64,000 nt of DNA from Alisma plantago-aquatica (lineage: Eukaryota > Streptophyta > Magnoliopsida > Alismatales > Alismataceae). The stretch's first letter is position 1, and each line of letters opens with the position of its first letter. The translations under genes were made by a program, and so were the position numbers. The notes under the pieces were generated by a model. It made no database searches and was not told where the DNA came from. It saw only the letters and a program-made list of their open reading frames with translations. The stretch is from positions 1,409,775,194 to 1,409,839,193 of the forward strand of contig OY856412.1 in assembly GCA_963693085.1 (NCBI GenBank). Direction: 5' to 3'. Of this stretch, positions 12,409 to 24,227 are shown piece after piece.

Positions 12409-15215
12409 TGATGAATGCATATTCACCAGGGAATTCAATTATCATTTTTGGACAAATTCAACTCAACACATTTAATTTCACTCATTAAATATAAAAATGC
12501 ATCATAATATGCAACATTACTTAATTAATCCAATTATCATGATTTTAACTGAAATTATGGTTGATTTGATGCAGGTCTTGATAAAGCTGAACAATCAACT
12601 AGAATCTACCTTCCCTCACCCTTGGTTCTAACCAATCGATCTAACCAAGCCGATTGAACCCATTCGATCTCAAGACCGTTTGATCCCATTCGGTCTCAAG
12701 ACCGTTTGAGCCCATTCAGTCTCAAGACCGTTTGAGCCCATTCGGTCTCAAGACCGTTTCAACACATTCGGTCTCAAGAACGTTTGAGCCCAAATGGTCT
12801 CAAGACCGTTTCAGCCTATTCGGTCTCAAGACCGTATGAGCAGCAAATATCGATTGAAGGCATAATCCAACCGTGAGGGATCGAGCAGTGCATGAATTCA
12901 AGACCTCGAAGCAGATTCTTAACCACGGCCATGGTGATTCAAAATGACTGTGGTCTACTGTCATCACCACGACAGTGTGGTGTGTCCACAGCCATGGTGG
13001 ATCATCCCCAATGCCTAAGCTCTCACTCGCCACGACCGTGGTCACCTAGCCACGACCGTGGCACCCCACCTGCATCGACTCTATCTCTCTCTCCCGCCAC
13101 GCCCATGTGAGGCAGCACGGCCGTGGGGCAGTAGCCTCACCACGACTGTGGTGTCACACCACGGTTGTGGCACAACACCATCAGAGCCCTATTACTCACC
13201 CACCACACCTATGCAAGGCGGCACGACCATGGGACTGCATCATTACCACGACCTTGGTCCCTCACAATGGCCGTGGCGCAACGTCTTCTACCTCTGGCAA
13301 CCCTGTCCATGTTGTCGGACCTGCTTCCACCACCGTTGCCCTCCTTCTTCTTGACCCTACCATTACCAACCAGCCACCGCACCTCTGCCGCCCACCTGCG
13401 ACAACTAGGTCGGGTGCCCTAGCTACCTTCCTCAACACCGAACGCACAGCAGTTCCACCGCCACCTCCCTCCACCGTCGGCACTGCAACTTGATCCATCA
13501 CAGTAGCATCACCCCCACCATCCACTACACTGCCACATTGTCGCCACCAACCAAACGATCCCAGACCGTTTGGTCAATCAAGCAGCCGAAATCGTTTGAT
13601 AGAAAACGGTCTACAGACCGTTTGGAGGAGGCACTACGACACCGTTTGGTCTTTTAGTTCACCTGCAAACTATTTGGAGGTCTATCGGCTTCCAAACTGA
13701 ATGAAAAAGGGCGTGCACTTGCAAACCGAAGTAGAAACATAATACGAAGACTGTGAGGCCTCTCATAGTTTCAAGACCGTGAGGCCTCTCACGGTCTTAA
13801 GACTGAGAGGCCTCTCACAGTCTCAAAACCAAAAGGTGCAAGACCGCAAGGCTACAAACCGTTTGGTTAGTACTGATACAAAACCATTTGGACTCATTAG
13901 AAGACTTAAAACCATTTGAGAGGGTTTCACACCAAAAACGTGAAGACCCCAACCTGAGCCTATAAATAGGACCACAAGGGTCCTCATTTGCAGATCGGTT
14001 CTGGGACACCAACAGGCTGCCTGTACACATGTCTGATCCAAATCCAGTGTCATCCATGCCAGTTTCATTCCACCTACTGCCCTTATTGCAACCAAGGAGG
14101 CTGTGGAGAGAAGGAAGACGGAGCAAGGGAGGTTGTTCGGTCTGTCTTGGCATCTCTCATTCGCATCCAGATCTTCTCCGTCATGACGTAGGAGGCCATA
14201 TCTACTTCACCGAGCTGTGACTACCTTCTGCACCGAGTTCATGAAAGAATTCTCTCTCTTTCTCATTCTTCTTGTTTCTCGCATCATGAGCGAGTAGTAC
14301 CCTTTTCGCTGGGGTGCGCGGACTAGCCCCGCTGCCCATGCAAAACATGTTCTTTTGTTAAACTCTCCATGACAATGTATATAACTTTCCATTTCATTGT
14401 TAGTTGGTATGTTTGTAGTTGATTATCTGCTTGCTTTCATCTTGTTCTTTCCTATATAGTTAAACCTTCTATATGTGGGACAGAATAGCGATTTACAAGG
14501 TTCAACCTTTGACGAGAACTTCTGAGAAGATTCCTTGAGGTCGTAAGTGTATGATCCATTAGGGGACGAGACATCTAGCCTACGGTGATGCTTCTATGGT
14601 CTAAATATCCCTCAGGGAGGACCACATCCTTAGTTGGATTTTGTATCATCTTTGTTTATCATCGATGTTAGTTTGTAGATCTATCTAATGCTTTCTTATC
14701 GATTAATGCAGTTGACTCCCAAACTAGAAATAGAAAGGGATTTCTTTGGAGCCATAAGTAAGTGATCCGGTTGGTGACGAGACATCTGATGCCTAAGGTG
14801 ATGCTTACGGGAACCTAACGCCCTAACAGGGGGTTATGTAACAGCTCTGTTTGGATTGATATATCTTGCCTGGATTGTTTGTGATTGAATGTGTTTATGT
14901 GTGTAGAGGTGGTGAAACCTGATACCATCCTAGAGATTCCATATCATTGATCTAAATCCAACTTTAATTCATCTTTTACTTTCTTGCAATTAGTCTAATC
15001 AACCTCAAATCAACCAATCGTTCTAAATATTAGTCTTCCATGAGCTAGATTCGACTGACAAAGATTCTTAAAATGTTGTCCTTTGGGTTCAATCCTTAAC
15101 TATACTACGATAAGACTCATCCGCTTGTGGGTGGTATTATTGCACTTTAGTTTTGGTAAAAGCTCAGGGACTTCACCCCGGAGTGAGTTTGTTAGTGCGA
15201 TAAAATCCCACGTCA
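12409..15215 (+). repeat. 3' LTR of element A
   Basis: This LTR is 2807 bases, with the same order of parts as the 5' copy: seven 26-bp palindromic units (12659-12840), the CCACGG cluster, GACCGTTTGG sites (about 13550-13920), TATA at 13961-13968 and the long U5-like tail ending CCCACGTCA. Confidence 0.95.
12659..12840. repeat. 26-bp palindromic array, seven copies (A 3' LTR)
   Basis: Seven units of the CCCATTCGGTCTCAAGACCG type lie in tandem, one more than in the 5' LTR. A copy-number difference between LTRs of one element shows that the array changed length after insertion or during the last replication. Confidence 0.9.
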
Positions 15216-15532
15216 ATGCTCCAATAGAGAAAAACTAAAAATGTGTTAGTAAAATGTTGGTACCACCTACATTCCTGTAAGTGGCACCAAATGAAGCTTA
15301 GAGGGGCGTAAGATTAAATAGGAAAAAATTGGTGGCACCAACACTCTAATTGGTACCATCAATAAAAATAAGATTGTCAACAAAAAACATCAAGAGAAAT
15401 AAAGAAATGGCATGTAGGATTGTCTACCCACCCGACCCAAACATGCCACCAAGAATACTCTACCATAATGGATTATGATCATTTGGTATACCCATTATAT
15501 CTTTGAGTTTATTTTGGATGATGCCGACATTG
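15216..15532 (+). other. remnant of host element F between A and D
   Basis: The first five bases are A's right target duplication (ATGCT) and the last five (15528-15532, CATTG) are D's left one. Between them are TTGGTACCACC, GTGGCACCA and GGTGGCACCAAC motifs, which also occur at 2369-2378 before A and at 54410-54440 after D. No coding frame is visible. Common motifs on each side support one interrupted element. Confidence 0.55.
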
Positions 15533-15938
15533 TGTTGGTAAGGTATGCCCATAGAGCCAATCATGTGATGATTTACATGGCATATACCATAAAGGATTTG
15601 ATTAATACTCCTAAAGGCAAGCTTCCAATTCATCTTGTTTAATTTAGTTATGAGATAATGAGGACACATTATGAATGCCTAAAGAATGACAATACTGAAT
15701 GACGTGTGTCTTCAAGTACGTGACTTGGAGATTGAGATGATATGAATGTTAAGAGTATGTACATTCTTGTTATGTCCCTAGTCAGTTGTTTTTGTGGAAG
15801 GTAGATAGACACTAGTAACACATAAGACTGGAGTGTGGGTTGCTTGATGATTGCATCTCATTAGTCATAATATGGAAATATCACATCAAGCACACAAATA
15901 CTTGTTAGGGAACAATGTATCAGACAGACCCACCTATA
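15533..15938 (+). repeat. D 5' LTR, left fragment
   Basis: Matches the start of the 3' LTR (50586 onward) nearly base for base, including GGTATGCCCATAGAG and AAGAATGACAATACT. Similarity stops after CCCACCT near 15938. The missing middle of this LTR does not reappear in the window; only its last part resumes at 32770. Confidence 0.9.
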
Positions 15939-18252
15939 AGATAAGAATACAACCCTAACATATGAGATATGTCATGACACAACTAGAATTTCTAAGCTCT
16001 TATTTTAGGGTGATTCACCCTTGATGATCATATTACCTCCTAGAAAGATGTGGACTTTTTTTATAGAGACCTTGTTCATGGTAATGTTGCACATGAAGTG
16101 GTGGCCTACATTTGAGTGAAGACCTTGGTTTTCCCTTAGAGTATGCGAATGGCTTAATTTTGAGGATGAAATTTATTTCAAGATGTATATGATGTGACAA
16201 ACTAGATTATGGTGTGATTTTGAGGATGAAATTTCTTTTAAGGTGTATCGGATGTAATGGAGTGAACTTTTAAGTCTCTTCAATGCCCAATTGGATAATT
16301 GTAATAATAGATTTGAGATTAGAGTGATTATTTCAAAAGTATATGCATATGTATGTGGTGATTATGTCATCATGTTTGCTTTTATGTGCTTGTGAAGTTA
16401 ACTATGAAGGTAGATGATTTCATGAGTTATTATGATCCAATGATGGTCCTTGAGTATCTTTAATCACACAATGTGTCTCTTTGAGCTTGATGTTGTTTAG
16501 AAGTTGTTTGATGTTGATATTATGTTGTATACCCCTTAATATATGACATATTGAAGTATTCAATTGGTTGATCAAATATTAATATGTTGGTACCAAAATT
16601 GAATGGCATGTAGGTTGGATGATGACGAAGTTATGATGAAAGTTTCATAATGTTTGTATGCTCCTATAAGGAGATATAACAATTTGGATATAAGCGATCT
16701 ATATGTACATTAATGCATTTATGAGCAAGGTTCCAATTTTTTACAACCTAATATTTGGATACATTAGTGTCACACAACCTTTAAGATGAGGTGGACACAA
16801 ATCAGTTTTGCTAATGTTGAATTCTTAGCCCTTCGATTCCATCTAACAACAACAAGCTTATCCCAAACCTCCAACTGAACTAGAGATATGGGAGGTTTTA
16901 TGAGTCAGTACATATGTCACCACGATCCTCAATAGTGGGATAGGACGTGAAATGAATTCATATAGCTTATACCCCATGAAATAGGGGATCAAACGAACCC
17001 CCGCTTCCTACATTTTTCACCTTTCCTATGCACACAAGAATGAGAGAACGAGAAGAATCTGGAACTATCAATTGTGTGAAGAGGAATCTCATATGAGTTC
17101 AACTCACATGACCAGTATGATTCTTGTAGAGGTTGATGTGGTCGACAGACCTCAGTTCACCAGAAGAGGAGAACCCCTTTTCCCCTTCTCACTATTTATA
17201 ATGGAAGCTATGGCTAGAGAGATGGAAACCTCACGACGAAGAAGAGTTTTCAGCGGACTGTGGGGTCATATGAAGAAGTTGTTAATGTCACCAAAAGATG
17301 AATAGGAGGAGACGAGAAGTTGTCATTATTCACCGGAGCCCCCCCATCTCAAGAACGGGTAGGTGGCGGCACAAATAGAGCCCATGCACGTGGTGACTCT
17401 TGCTTCTCACTCACACACATTGTTAGAGAGACAGATGTGAGAGGGATGAAGAGGGTCGTGGAGGTACTATCGAACAATATGATCCATGATTCTAGTCGTA
17501 AACTCAACAGTGGCGTCGGTGCCTCGTAGAAGACTAGATTCCTGCTCGAGACTCTGGATGTCGAGCACACGATCATGAGGAGATATGGAGTGAGCGCAGT
17601 GATGAGGTTTCCAGCATAGGAGAAGTAAGGAGAGGCAGACCAGAAATAGTAACCCAACATACTCCTGATTAGACAAACCCTAAACTGGGTCTACAGTAAT
17701 GAACAACCAGCTCAACCAGAGAAGGATTCATGTCCTCTTATTGGACATGTGGCAGGTTCTGATTGACCATAAAAGGTAATTAACTCGAAAATCCTAGTCA
17801 ATACACAGATCTTGCATAATTCATATTAATTAGCTTGAGCATCAAAAAACTACAAGCAAACTACCAAAATTCTTAGAAAATTACATAGAACATTATAAAA
17901 GTATAATATCATGCTTTTGATGCACAAATCTCACTGATATCATGTAAGTTGTGAAATTCTTATTTCAAGGATAATAAATAACAAATGATGGCCTAAAATT
18001 ATGATAAAATTTCTAGTAAATCCATATTCATGTTTATAGTCCATTTAAGGTCAGTGAATGTTGGTGCATGAAATCATGTAATTGGCTCCATATAGATATT
18101 TAGGGCTAATAACCCTAATTAATATGCAATAAATACAAGTATGCTCAATAAATCTTAGAAACTCCAGAATATATTCATAAGAGTATAAGGAACACAATAT
18201 GAAACAAAAATATCAATATTACACATATAATTCGTGATTATATGGTGATGAC
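15939..18252 (+). mobile_element. decayed gypsy-like fragment inside the D LTR
   Basis: This stretch is unlike the D LTR. Two copies of TTTTGAGGATGAAATTT lie 56 bases apart (about 16156 and 16212), the second followed by CTTTTAAGGTGTATCGGATGTAATGG. This resembles the end of chromovirus pol and the start of its 3' LTR. About 2 kb of LTR-like DNA follows, with short frames on both strands (for example 17072-17529) that I do not recognise. Boundaries and family are uncertain. Confidence 0.4.
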
Positions 18253-18444
18253 TGATAACCTCCAATTTTGGATGATTATCTTAATCTTTTCTTTAGGATT
18301 TCCACACTTTTTCTTAATTAGAATTAGATATAATACCTAAATATTCCTTCTTACTGTAGATATACCATTAGACTAACTTTTCCTCTTTTTATTTGCAGAA
18401 AAAGACACAAAAAAATCATAAAAGACTAAATCAGCCTCAACACC

Positions 18445-19016
18445 GCATGAAGCCAAACGGTCTCAAGACCGCATGGAGTCACACGGTCCCAAGACCGCAT
18501 AAAGCCAAACGGTCTCAAGACCGCATGGACTCACACGGTCCCAAGACCGCATGAAGCCAACCGGTCCCGAGACCGCATGGAGTCACACGGTCTCAAGACA
18601 GCATGAAGCCAACCGGTCCCGAGACCGCATGGAGTCACACGGTCCCAAAACCGCATAGACCCAACCGGTCCCAAGACCACATGGAGTCACACGGTCTCAA
18701 GACCGCATGAATCCAATCGGTCCTGAGACCGCATGGAGTCACACGGTCTCAAGACCGCATGAAGCCAACTGGTCCCGAGACCGCATCGAGTCACACGGTC
18801 TCAAGACCGCATGAAGCCAACCGGTCCCGAGACCGCATGAAGTCACACGGTCTCAGGACCGCATGAAGCCAACTGGTCCCGAGACCGCATTGAGTCATAC
18901 GGTCTCAAGACCGCATGAAGTCATACGGTCTCAAGACCGCATGAAGTCATACGGTCTCAAGACCGCATGAAGCCAACCGGTCCCGAGACCGCATGGAGTC
19001 AACTGGTTCCGAGACC
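18445..19016. repeat. 26-bp palindromic array, 22 copies (B left LTR)
   Basis: Units alternate between GCATGAAGCCAAACGGTCTC-AAGACC and GCATGGAGTCACACGGTCCC-AAGACC types, so the higher-order period is mostly 52 bases. The inverted core CGGTCT-CA-AGACCG is kept in most; CCGGTCCCGAGACCG variants change both arms. The span is exactly 22 x 26 bases. Confidence 0.95.
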
Positions 19017-19029
19017 GCATGAAGCCAAA

Positions 19030-19165
19030 TGATCTCGAGGTCCAAACGGTCTTGAGATCCAAACGGTCTCAAGGTCCAAACGGTTTCAAGGTCCAAACGA
19101 TCTTGAGGTCCAAACGGTCTTCAAGCCCAAACGGTCTTGAGGTCCAAACAGTTTTCAAACCGTTT
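19030..19165. repeat. 17-bp TCCAAACGGTCTTGAGG array (B left LTR)
   Basis: About seven head-to-tail units of GGTCCAAACGGTCTCAA type sit between the 26-bp array and the TATA box. They keep the AAACGGTCT arm but lose the regular partner arm; the last unit pairs with CAAACCGTTTGG. The right LTR has the same block at about 29470-29605. Confidence 0.8.
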
Positions 19166-19182
19166 GGACCTCACTTAAGGCC

Positions 19183-19204
19183 TATAAATAAGACCCCAAG
19201 GGTC
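19183..19204 (+). promoter_or_regulatory. TATA box and adjoining inverted repeat (B left LTR)
   Basis: TATAAATA is followed by GACCCCAAGGGTC, an inverted repeat at the same distance and nearly the same sequence as in element A. The right LTR has the same pair at 29623. This is the likely core promoter. Confidence 0.75.
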
Positions 19205-20413
19205 CTCCACCAGACAGGAAGTTTCAGACGTCCAAAGGTTGCCTCAATCACTCCATAAGCAAATCTGACTTCCATCCTCCGCCCAGGGGCTTCCGATCTG
19301 AGACTAACACTCCATCTCGAAGCTACTTTCTCTCTCTCCGCCAAAGAAGGTGGGAAGAGGGGATCTCGTCATCAAGCAACCTGTGAAGCTGGTGGATCGT
19401 CTCTCTCTCTCTCCAAGGGGTTGACTTTCCTCTCTCCTTTGTGGGGATGATGCTCTCTCTCTCTCTTCTTTCCTCCTTCTTTGTCCTAGTCATGAGCAAG
19501 TAGTCTCTTTCACTGGGGTACGGGGAGTAGCCCCTCTACCCATGCTTTCATATCATGTAAATGTAATCCATAGTTTGTAATATAGAGTTTATATCTTTTC
19601 AGTTCAACATCAAACGTTTAATGAATGCTTGTTGCTTGATCACCAACTTGTGTTATCTTTTATCTTTTAGTATGAATTGTCTATGTTTGTACTATTAGAT
19701 TTGAAACTCTTTTGCATGTTGGTTCTTGGTGCATGTATCCACCATGCATCTGTTTCGGTATCTAGGAGTGTCTTTCAAGAAGTGGAGTATACTCACTCCC
19801 ATCGCTGTACTTTCATGCTATAAAATGGAATCAGTTGACGTGTGAAAGTACAACCTTGGTGAGTCGAGGAACACACTTTGCGAAGGGAATGTTGTAAAGT
19901 AAGTGACCATACCTACATGGATGGCTGGCGTTACAACATTCCCACGCTCCTCGTAGTTAGTTATCCAAAAGGAAACTAAGACTACAAAGATACTAACTGA
20001 TTTAACTCTTATTGCAGGTTATGCTTTTACGTTGCATGTGTTGATCCATGTGTAGTGGTGGAGAAAACCGATCACATCCTAGTGATCCCTTATCATTGTT
20101 AACAACCTAAGTTTACTTTCTTGCCTTTACGTTGCATTTAGTTTAAAACAACCAAATCAATCTTTTGATCTAAATACCAACTATTAAGCGACTAAGTGAA
20201 ATTCCAACGTTTTCCATCTGGTTGCTCCCAACAAGACCGTTGTCCCGTTGATTCGACCCTTAACTATACTACGATAAGACTTTCATGTATCCTAGCAAAC
20301 GTGGGTGGAGTTCTCTATCTAGTATAAGCAAGGCTAAACCTAAAGAATTACCATCTTTAGGATTTTTAGTTGGTGCACACCATTCCACGTAAGTGGAAAA
20401 TCCATCAAAAAAT

Positions 20414-20431
20414 TGGCGCCGTTGCCGGAAA
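20414..20431 (+). other. primer-binding site of B, tRNA-Asp type
   Basis: TGGCGCCGTTGCCGGAAA matches the complement of the plant tRNA-Asp 3' end over the first 15 bases. It starts six bases after the LTR end. Confidence 0.9.
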
Positions 20432-20583
20432 CAACGGAACGTTTTAATTTCATTTAGTATCTTTCTAGTTGGTTAGGGTTTAACACTTTCTTTTAATCAT
20501 TAAACCATATCTTCTTGAATTCATTATATCTCTGCCATCATCTAAAAGGTGTTTTCTTCTCTCTGCTCAGGTAGAAAACGTGT

Positions 20584-23500
20584 ATGTAACCAGTGCATAA
20601 CCTCATATTCTCCCCTGATCCAGAGTACGACTCTGAGGTAGAGAGAAGCTTCCACCATCACATTCAACTCAATCGCCAAAGGGCCAGGAAAATGGCTGAA
20701 GATCAATGCCAGGCTACTTTGGTGATGGAGAGGGTCAACGCCGCCATCGCCGCTCAAAGGGCACAACTCATCGCGGACACCCGTGCCCAAATATTCGTGC
20801 AGAAGAGCAAGCTCGCATCAGAGATGAAACTGAGGCAGCAACCCAAGCTGCTCAGTTGGAGTTAAGGAACAAGCAACTGAGGGACTACGCTGTCCCAAAG
20901 AACTATGAGGATAACCACCCGGTCTGACCTCCGATTATTAATATCCCCAACTTCGAGATTCGGACCCAGTGGATCCAGATCATGCAAGGTATCTCTTTCT
21001 CCAGAGGTTCCAGAGATGATTGCATGGATCATCTGAAAAGGTTTAAGGCACTGTGCCACCTGGTTCCGCAAGCCGGAGTCGCTTTTGATACGATAATGCT
21101 TCATCTGTTCCATTTCACTCTATCTGGGAGGGCCCTGAGTTGGTATAACTCACTTGACAGGGAACCCATAATAACCACCTGGGCTCCCCTAGAGGAAAAG
21201 TTCTTAGAAAAGTTCTTTCCCCCCTCACTGACTTATGAGATTAGAGGGAAAATCAATCACTTCTCTCAACTACCCGGAGAAACCCTCGCTGAAGCATGGG
21301 AAAGGTTTAAAGAACTTTTGCGGAAGTGCCCCCATCATGGAATCTCCCAGAACCAATTGATAGAAACCATCTATCGGGGAGTGAGTGATGACATTAAACA
21401 ATTTTTGGATTCCTCATCTGGAGGAAACTTCATGAGAAAGAATTATGAGGATGCTTGGAAAATTGTTACACTCAGAGCTGAAAACCAGTATAACTGGGGA
21501 CGGTCAGCCGGTAAAGGTGTCCTCAAGGTCTACAAAGCTGAAGAATCAATAGAGATGAAGGCAATAGCTGAAGCCCTGAAAACCATAGTTCATAAACAAC
21601 AAGCTCTCGAGACTTCTCTCGGAGAGTTTGATAAGAAGAAAAATCCTCTAGTTCAACAAGTTAAGGCCGCCACAGGGACCTGTGAGGCCTGTCATGCTTT
21701 TGACCATCCGACCCTTTCCTGCGGTATGCTTTATAATGTGATGATGGATCTGCATCCACCACCACAACCATATGAACCCATCACTGACCAGTCTGAAGAA
21801 CAACTACCGGAACAAGTCAATTCCATCCACTCTATCCCTGGACAAGCCTATTACAACCCTAATCATCCAAGGAATCATCCAGGATTTCAGTATGGAAACC
21901 CTGCTGGGACCGCTAATCCGCAGCATCAGACACAGGGGGGACCCCCTAGTAGGTTACCACCTGGATTCCCAAACAATTTCCACCAAAATCAAGGGAATTC
22001 CAGGAATAACTTTCCTAGGGCTAACTACCCCAGGAACCAATCGGCCTACTATCAGTACACTCATCCCCCGCTCCATCCACAGCTGCATACTCAGCAACCT
22101 CAGCTGGCGCTGCCACCACAACAATCTCAACAAGCCCAACAACAAAGTCCTCTAAAAAACACTCCTTCTCAACCAGAAGATGAAATATCCTTGATAAGGC
22201 AGATGCTGCAATCTCAACAGACTATGCTCGCTAATCATCAAGCACAACAAAAAGCAGTAGAAGCCCAGCTTGCCCAGATTGCTGCACAATTGAATCCTCC
22301 GGCAGACACATTTGCAGGGCAGCCCGAATCGAATCCTAAGCATGGACAGAATAGACATGAACAGTTGAATGCTGTCACCACGAGATCAGGATGCACTCTT
22401 CATGAGACTACCAAGATCACCCCAGATAATGATGATACCCCCGCTTTTATGACGAATGAGAGCCCGCAACAAGGAATAGAGAAGCCCTCAGAGGGCACAA
22501 AGGGAAAAGATAAAGACCAAGTGACCGTAGAATCTGAAGTTTTGCAATATAAACCAAGAATCCCGTATCCAAGAAGACTGCGAGAAATGAAGATGGACAC
22601 TAGGTTTCAAAAGTTCAAGGAGGCAATGAAGAAACTATACATTGATATCCCGCTCCTTGATGCTCTTTCCGAGGTGCCAGCCTGGGCAAAATACCTCAAG
22701 ACCTTACTATCAAGAAAGTACATCACTGAGGAGCAAGAAATTGTTAAGCTTGCTCAGACCACTTCTGACATCATCTTAAACAAGATGCCCAAAAATAAGA
22801 AGGACCCAGGCTCCTTCGGAATCCAATGTTGCATTCGAAATGCTTCTACTAAAAATGGATTAGCTGACCTAGGGGCCAGTATATCCATCATGCCTTATTC
22901 TATGTGCAAACGTATGGGTTTCATTGAATTGCTGCCTATAGAAATGACTATTCAATTAGCTGATTCCACCATAACTGCACCTCTGGGGATCATTGAAGAT
23001 AATCCAGTAAGGATAGGCAAGGATGCCTACGTCCCGTGCGACTTCGTTATCATGGATATAAAAGAAGACTTGAGATACCCGATTATTTTCGGCAGACCTT
23101 TCCTTGCTACTACAAGGGCACTTACCGACGTCGAAGCTGGCACCATCATTCTTAGGCTCAGAAAAGAAGCAATTCAACTCCGAGCCCTTAATAGCATTAA
23201 AGGCCCTAGTATCCAAGAGGAGGTTTTTCTTCTTGACGCAATACAACAAATGTCTCAGTTAGAAATATCCGAGCCAGCTGACGAACTAGAAAATGTCCTA
23301 ATCAATCCGGATGTTGAATTCTCTGCGAACGAACTAGTTCAACAGTGTCTGCAACATTTAGAAAAGGCCGAAGAAGCATCAACGACCACTTTTGAAGAAC
23401 TTAAAGTTGTTACCAATATAGAAGCAACTGAGCCACCAAAAGCCCCTGAAATGAAGACTTTACCCACAGGGCTTAAACATGTTTTCTTAGATAAGGAAAA

Positions 23501-24227
23501 ACTATGCCCGGTCATCATCAGCTCTACCCTTATAGAAGATCAGGAAGAAAAGCTTCTGGATGAGCTGAAGAAGCATAAAAAGGTCATTGGATATAAGATA
23601 ACTGACCTAACGGGCATACATCCAGCCCTGTGTATGCACATACTTCCAATGGTTGAAGAATTCAAGCCATCCCGCGAACATCAAAGAAAACTGAATCCTA
23701 ATCTCAAGGAGGTGGTTCGCCTGGAGGTCCTCAAATTACTCAAAGCTGGCATAATCTACCCTATCTCTGACTCCCAGTGGGTCAGCCCTGTCCAGGTTGT
23801 TCCAAAAAAGGGAGGCACTGCCGTAGTTCTTAATGACAAAAATGAGTTAGTGCCCACCAGGACTGTAATAGGGTGGCGGATGTGTATTGACTATAGGAAG
23901 CTGAACAAGGCCACGAGGAAAGACCACTACCCTCTACCCTTCCTTGATGAAGTTCTGGAACGCCTAGCTCATCAGAAATATTTTTGCTATCTCGATGGTT
24001 ATTTCGGGTTTTACCAAATACCCATACACCCGGAAGACCAGGAAAAAACTACCTTCACCTGTCCTTTTGGGACATATGCCTTTATAAGAATGTCGTTTGG
24101 GTTGTGTAACGCACCCTCTACTTTCCAACGGTGTATGTCTGCCATCTTCGCCGGTTTAACTAAATCCTTCATGGAAGTGTTTATGGACGATTTCTCAGTT
24201 TACGGAGATTCCTTCATAACTGTTTAA
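20584..24227 (+). pseudogene. gag-pol: gag-protease-RT of element B (broken)
   Basis: The ATG at 20584 is followed at once by TAA, where C has CAA. A 10-base deletion relative to C near 20790 shifts the frame, and a TGA stands at 20926. From 20982 a 1081-codon frame is open. It contains the Retrotrans_gag core (residues 14-165, KCPHHGISQNQ), a CCHC zinc knuckle CEACHAFDHPTLSC (234-247), a P/Q-rich stretch to about 440, the aspartic protease with DLGAS (about 629) and reverse transcriptase with DYRKLNKAT, FCYLDGY and catalytic FMDDF (about 1067-1071). The frame ends soon after FMDDF through a one-base deletion near 24215. It is the best preserved coding region in the window. Confidence 0.93.

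Larger units (their letters stand above)
2397..15215 (+). mobile_element. Athila-like Ty3/gypsy retrotransposon A, full length, non-functional
   Basis: Two direct LTRs (2397-5126 and 12409-15215) start TGATGAATGC and end CCCACGTCA and are bounded by ATGCT duplications. A tRNA-Asp-type primer site follows the 5' LTR and a purine tract precedes the 3' LTR. The interior encodes gag, protease, reverse transcriptase, RNase H and integrase in that order, as in the Athila/Tat clade. The frame is broken by many stops and at least one frameshift, so the copy cannot make its own proteins. The LTRs differ by scattered substitutions (roughly one in twenty bases in the first 170), which suggests an insertion that is not recent. 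Confidence 0.95.
18253..20407 (+). repeat. left LTR of B
   Basis: Parts in order: 190 bases of AT-rich DNA, 22 palindromic 26-bp units, about seven 17-bp units, the TATA box, a CTCTCT-rich leader-like stretch near 19320-19480 and a long tail ending in a splice-site-like AT-rich segment and AAATCCATCA. Confidence 0.95.

Noticed and set aside
17072..17676. Several frames of 66-103 codons on both strands in the gypsy-like fragment
   Set aside because: Mutually overlapping and without recognisable motifs; likely chance frames in LTR-like DNA.
18445..19016. CRISPR-like regular array
   Set aside because: Repeats are contiguous without unique spacers, lie in an LTR of a plant retrotransposon, and are duplicated in the other LTR.
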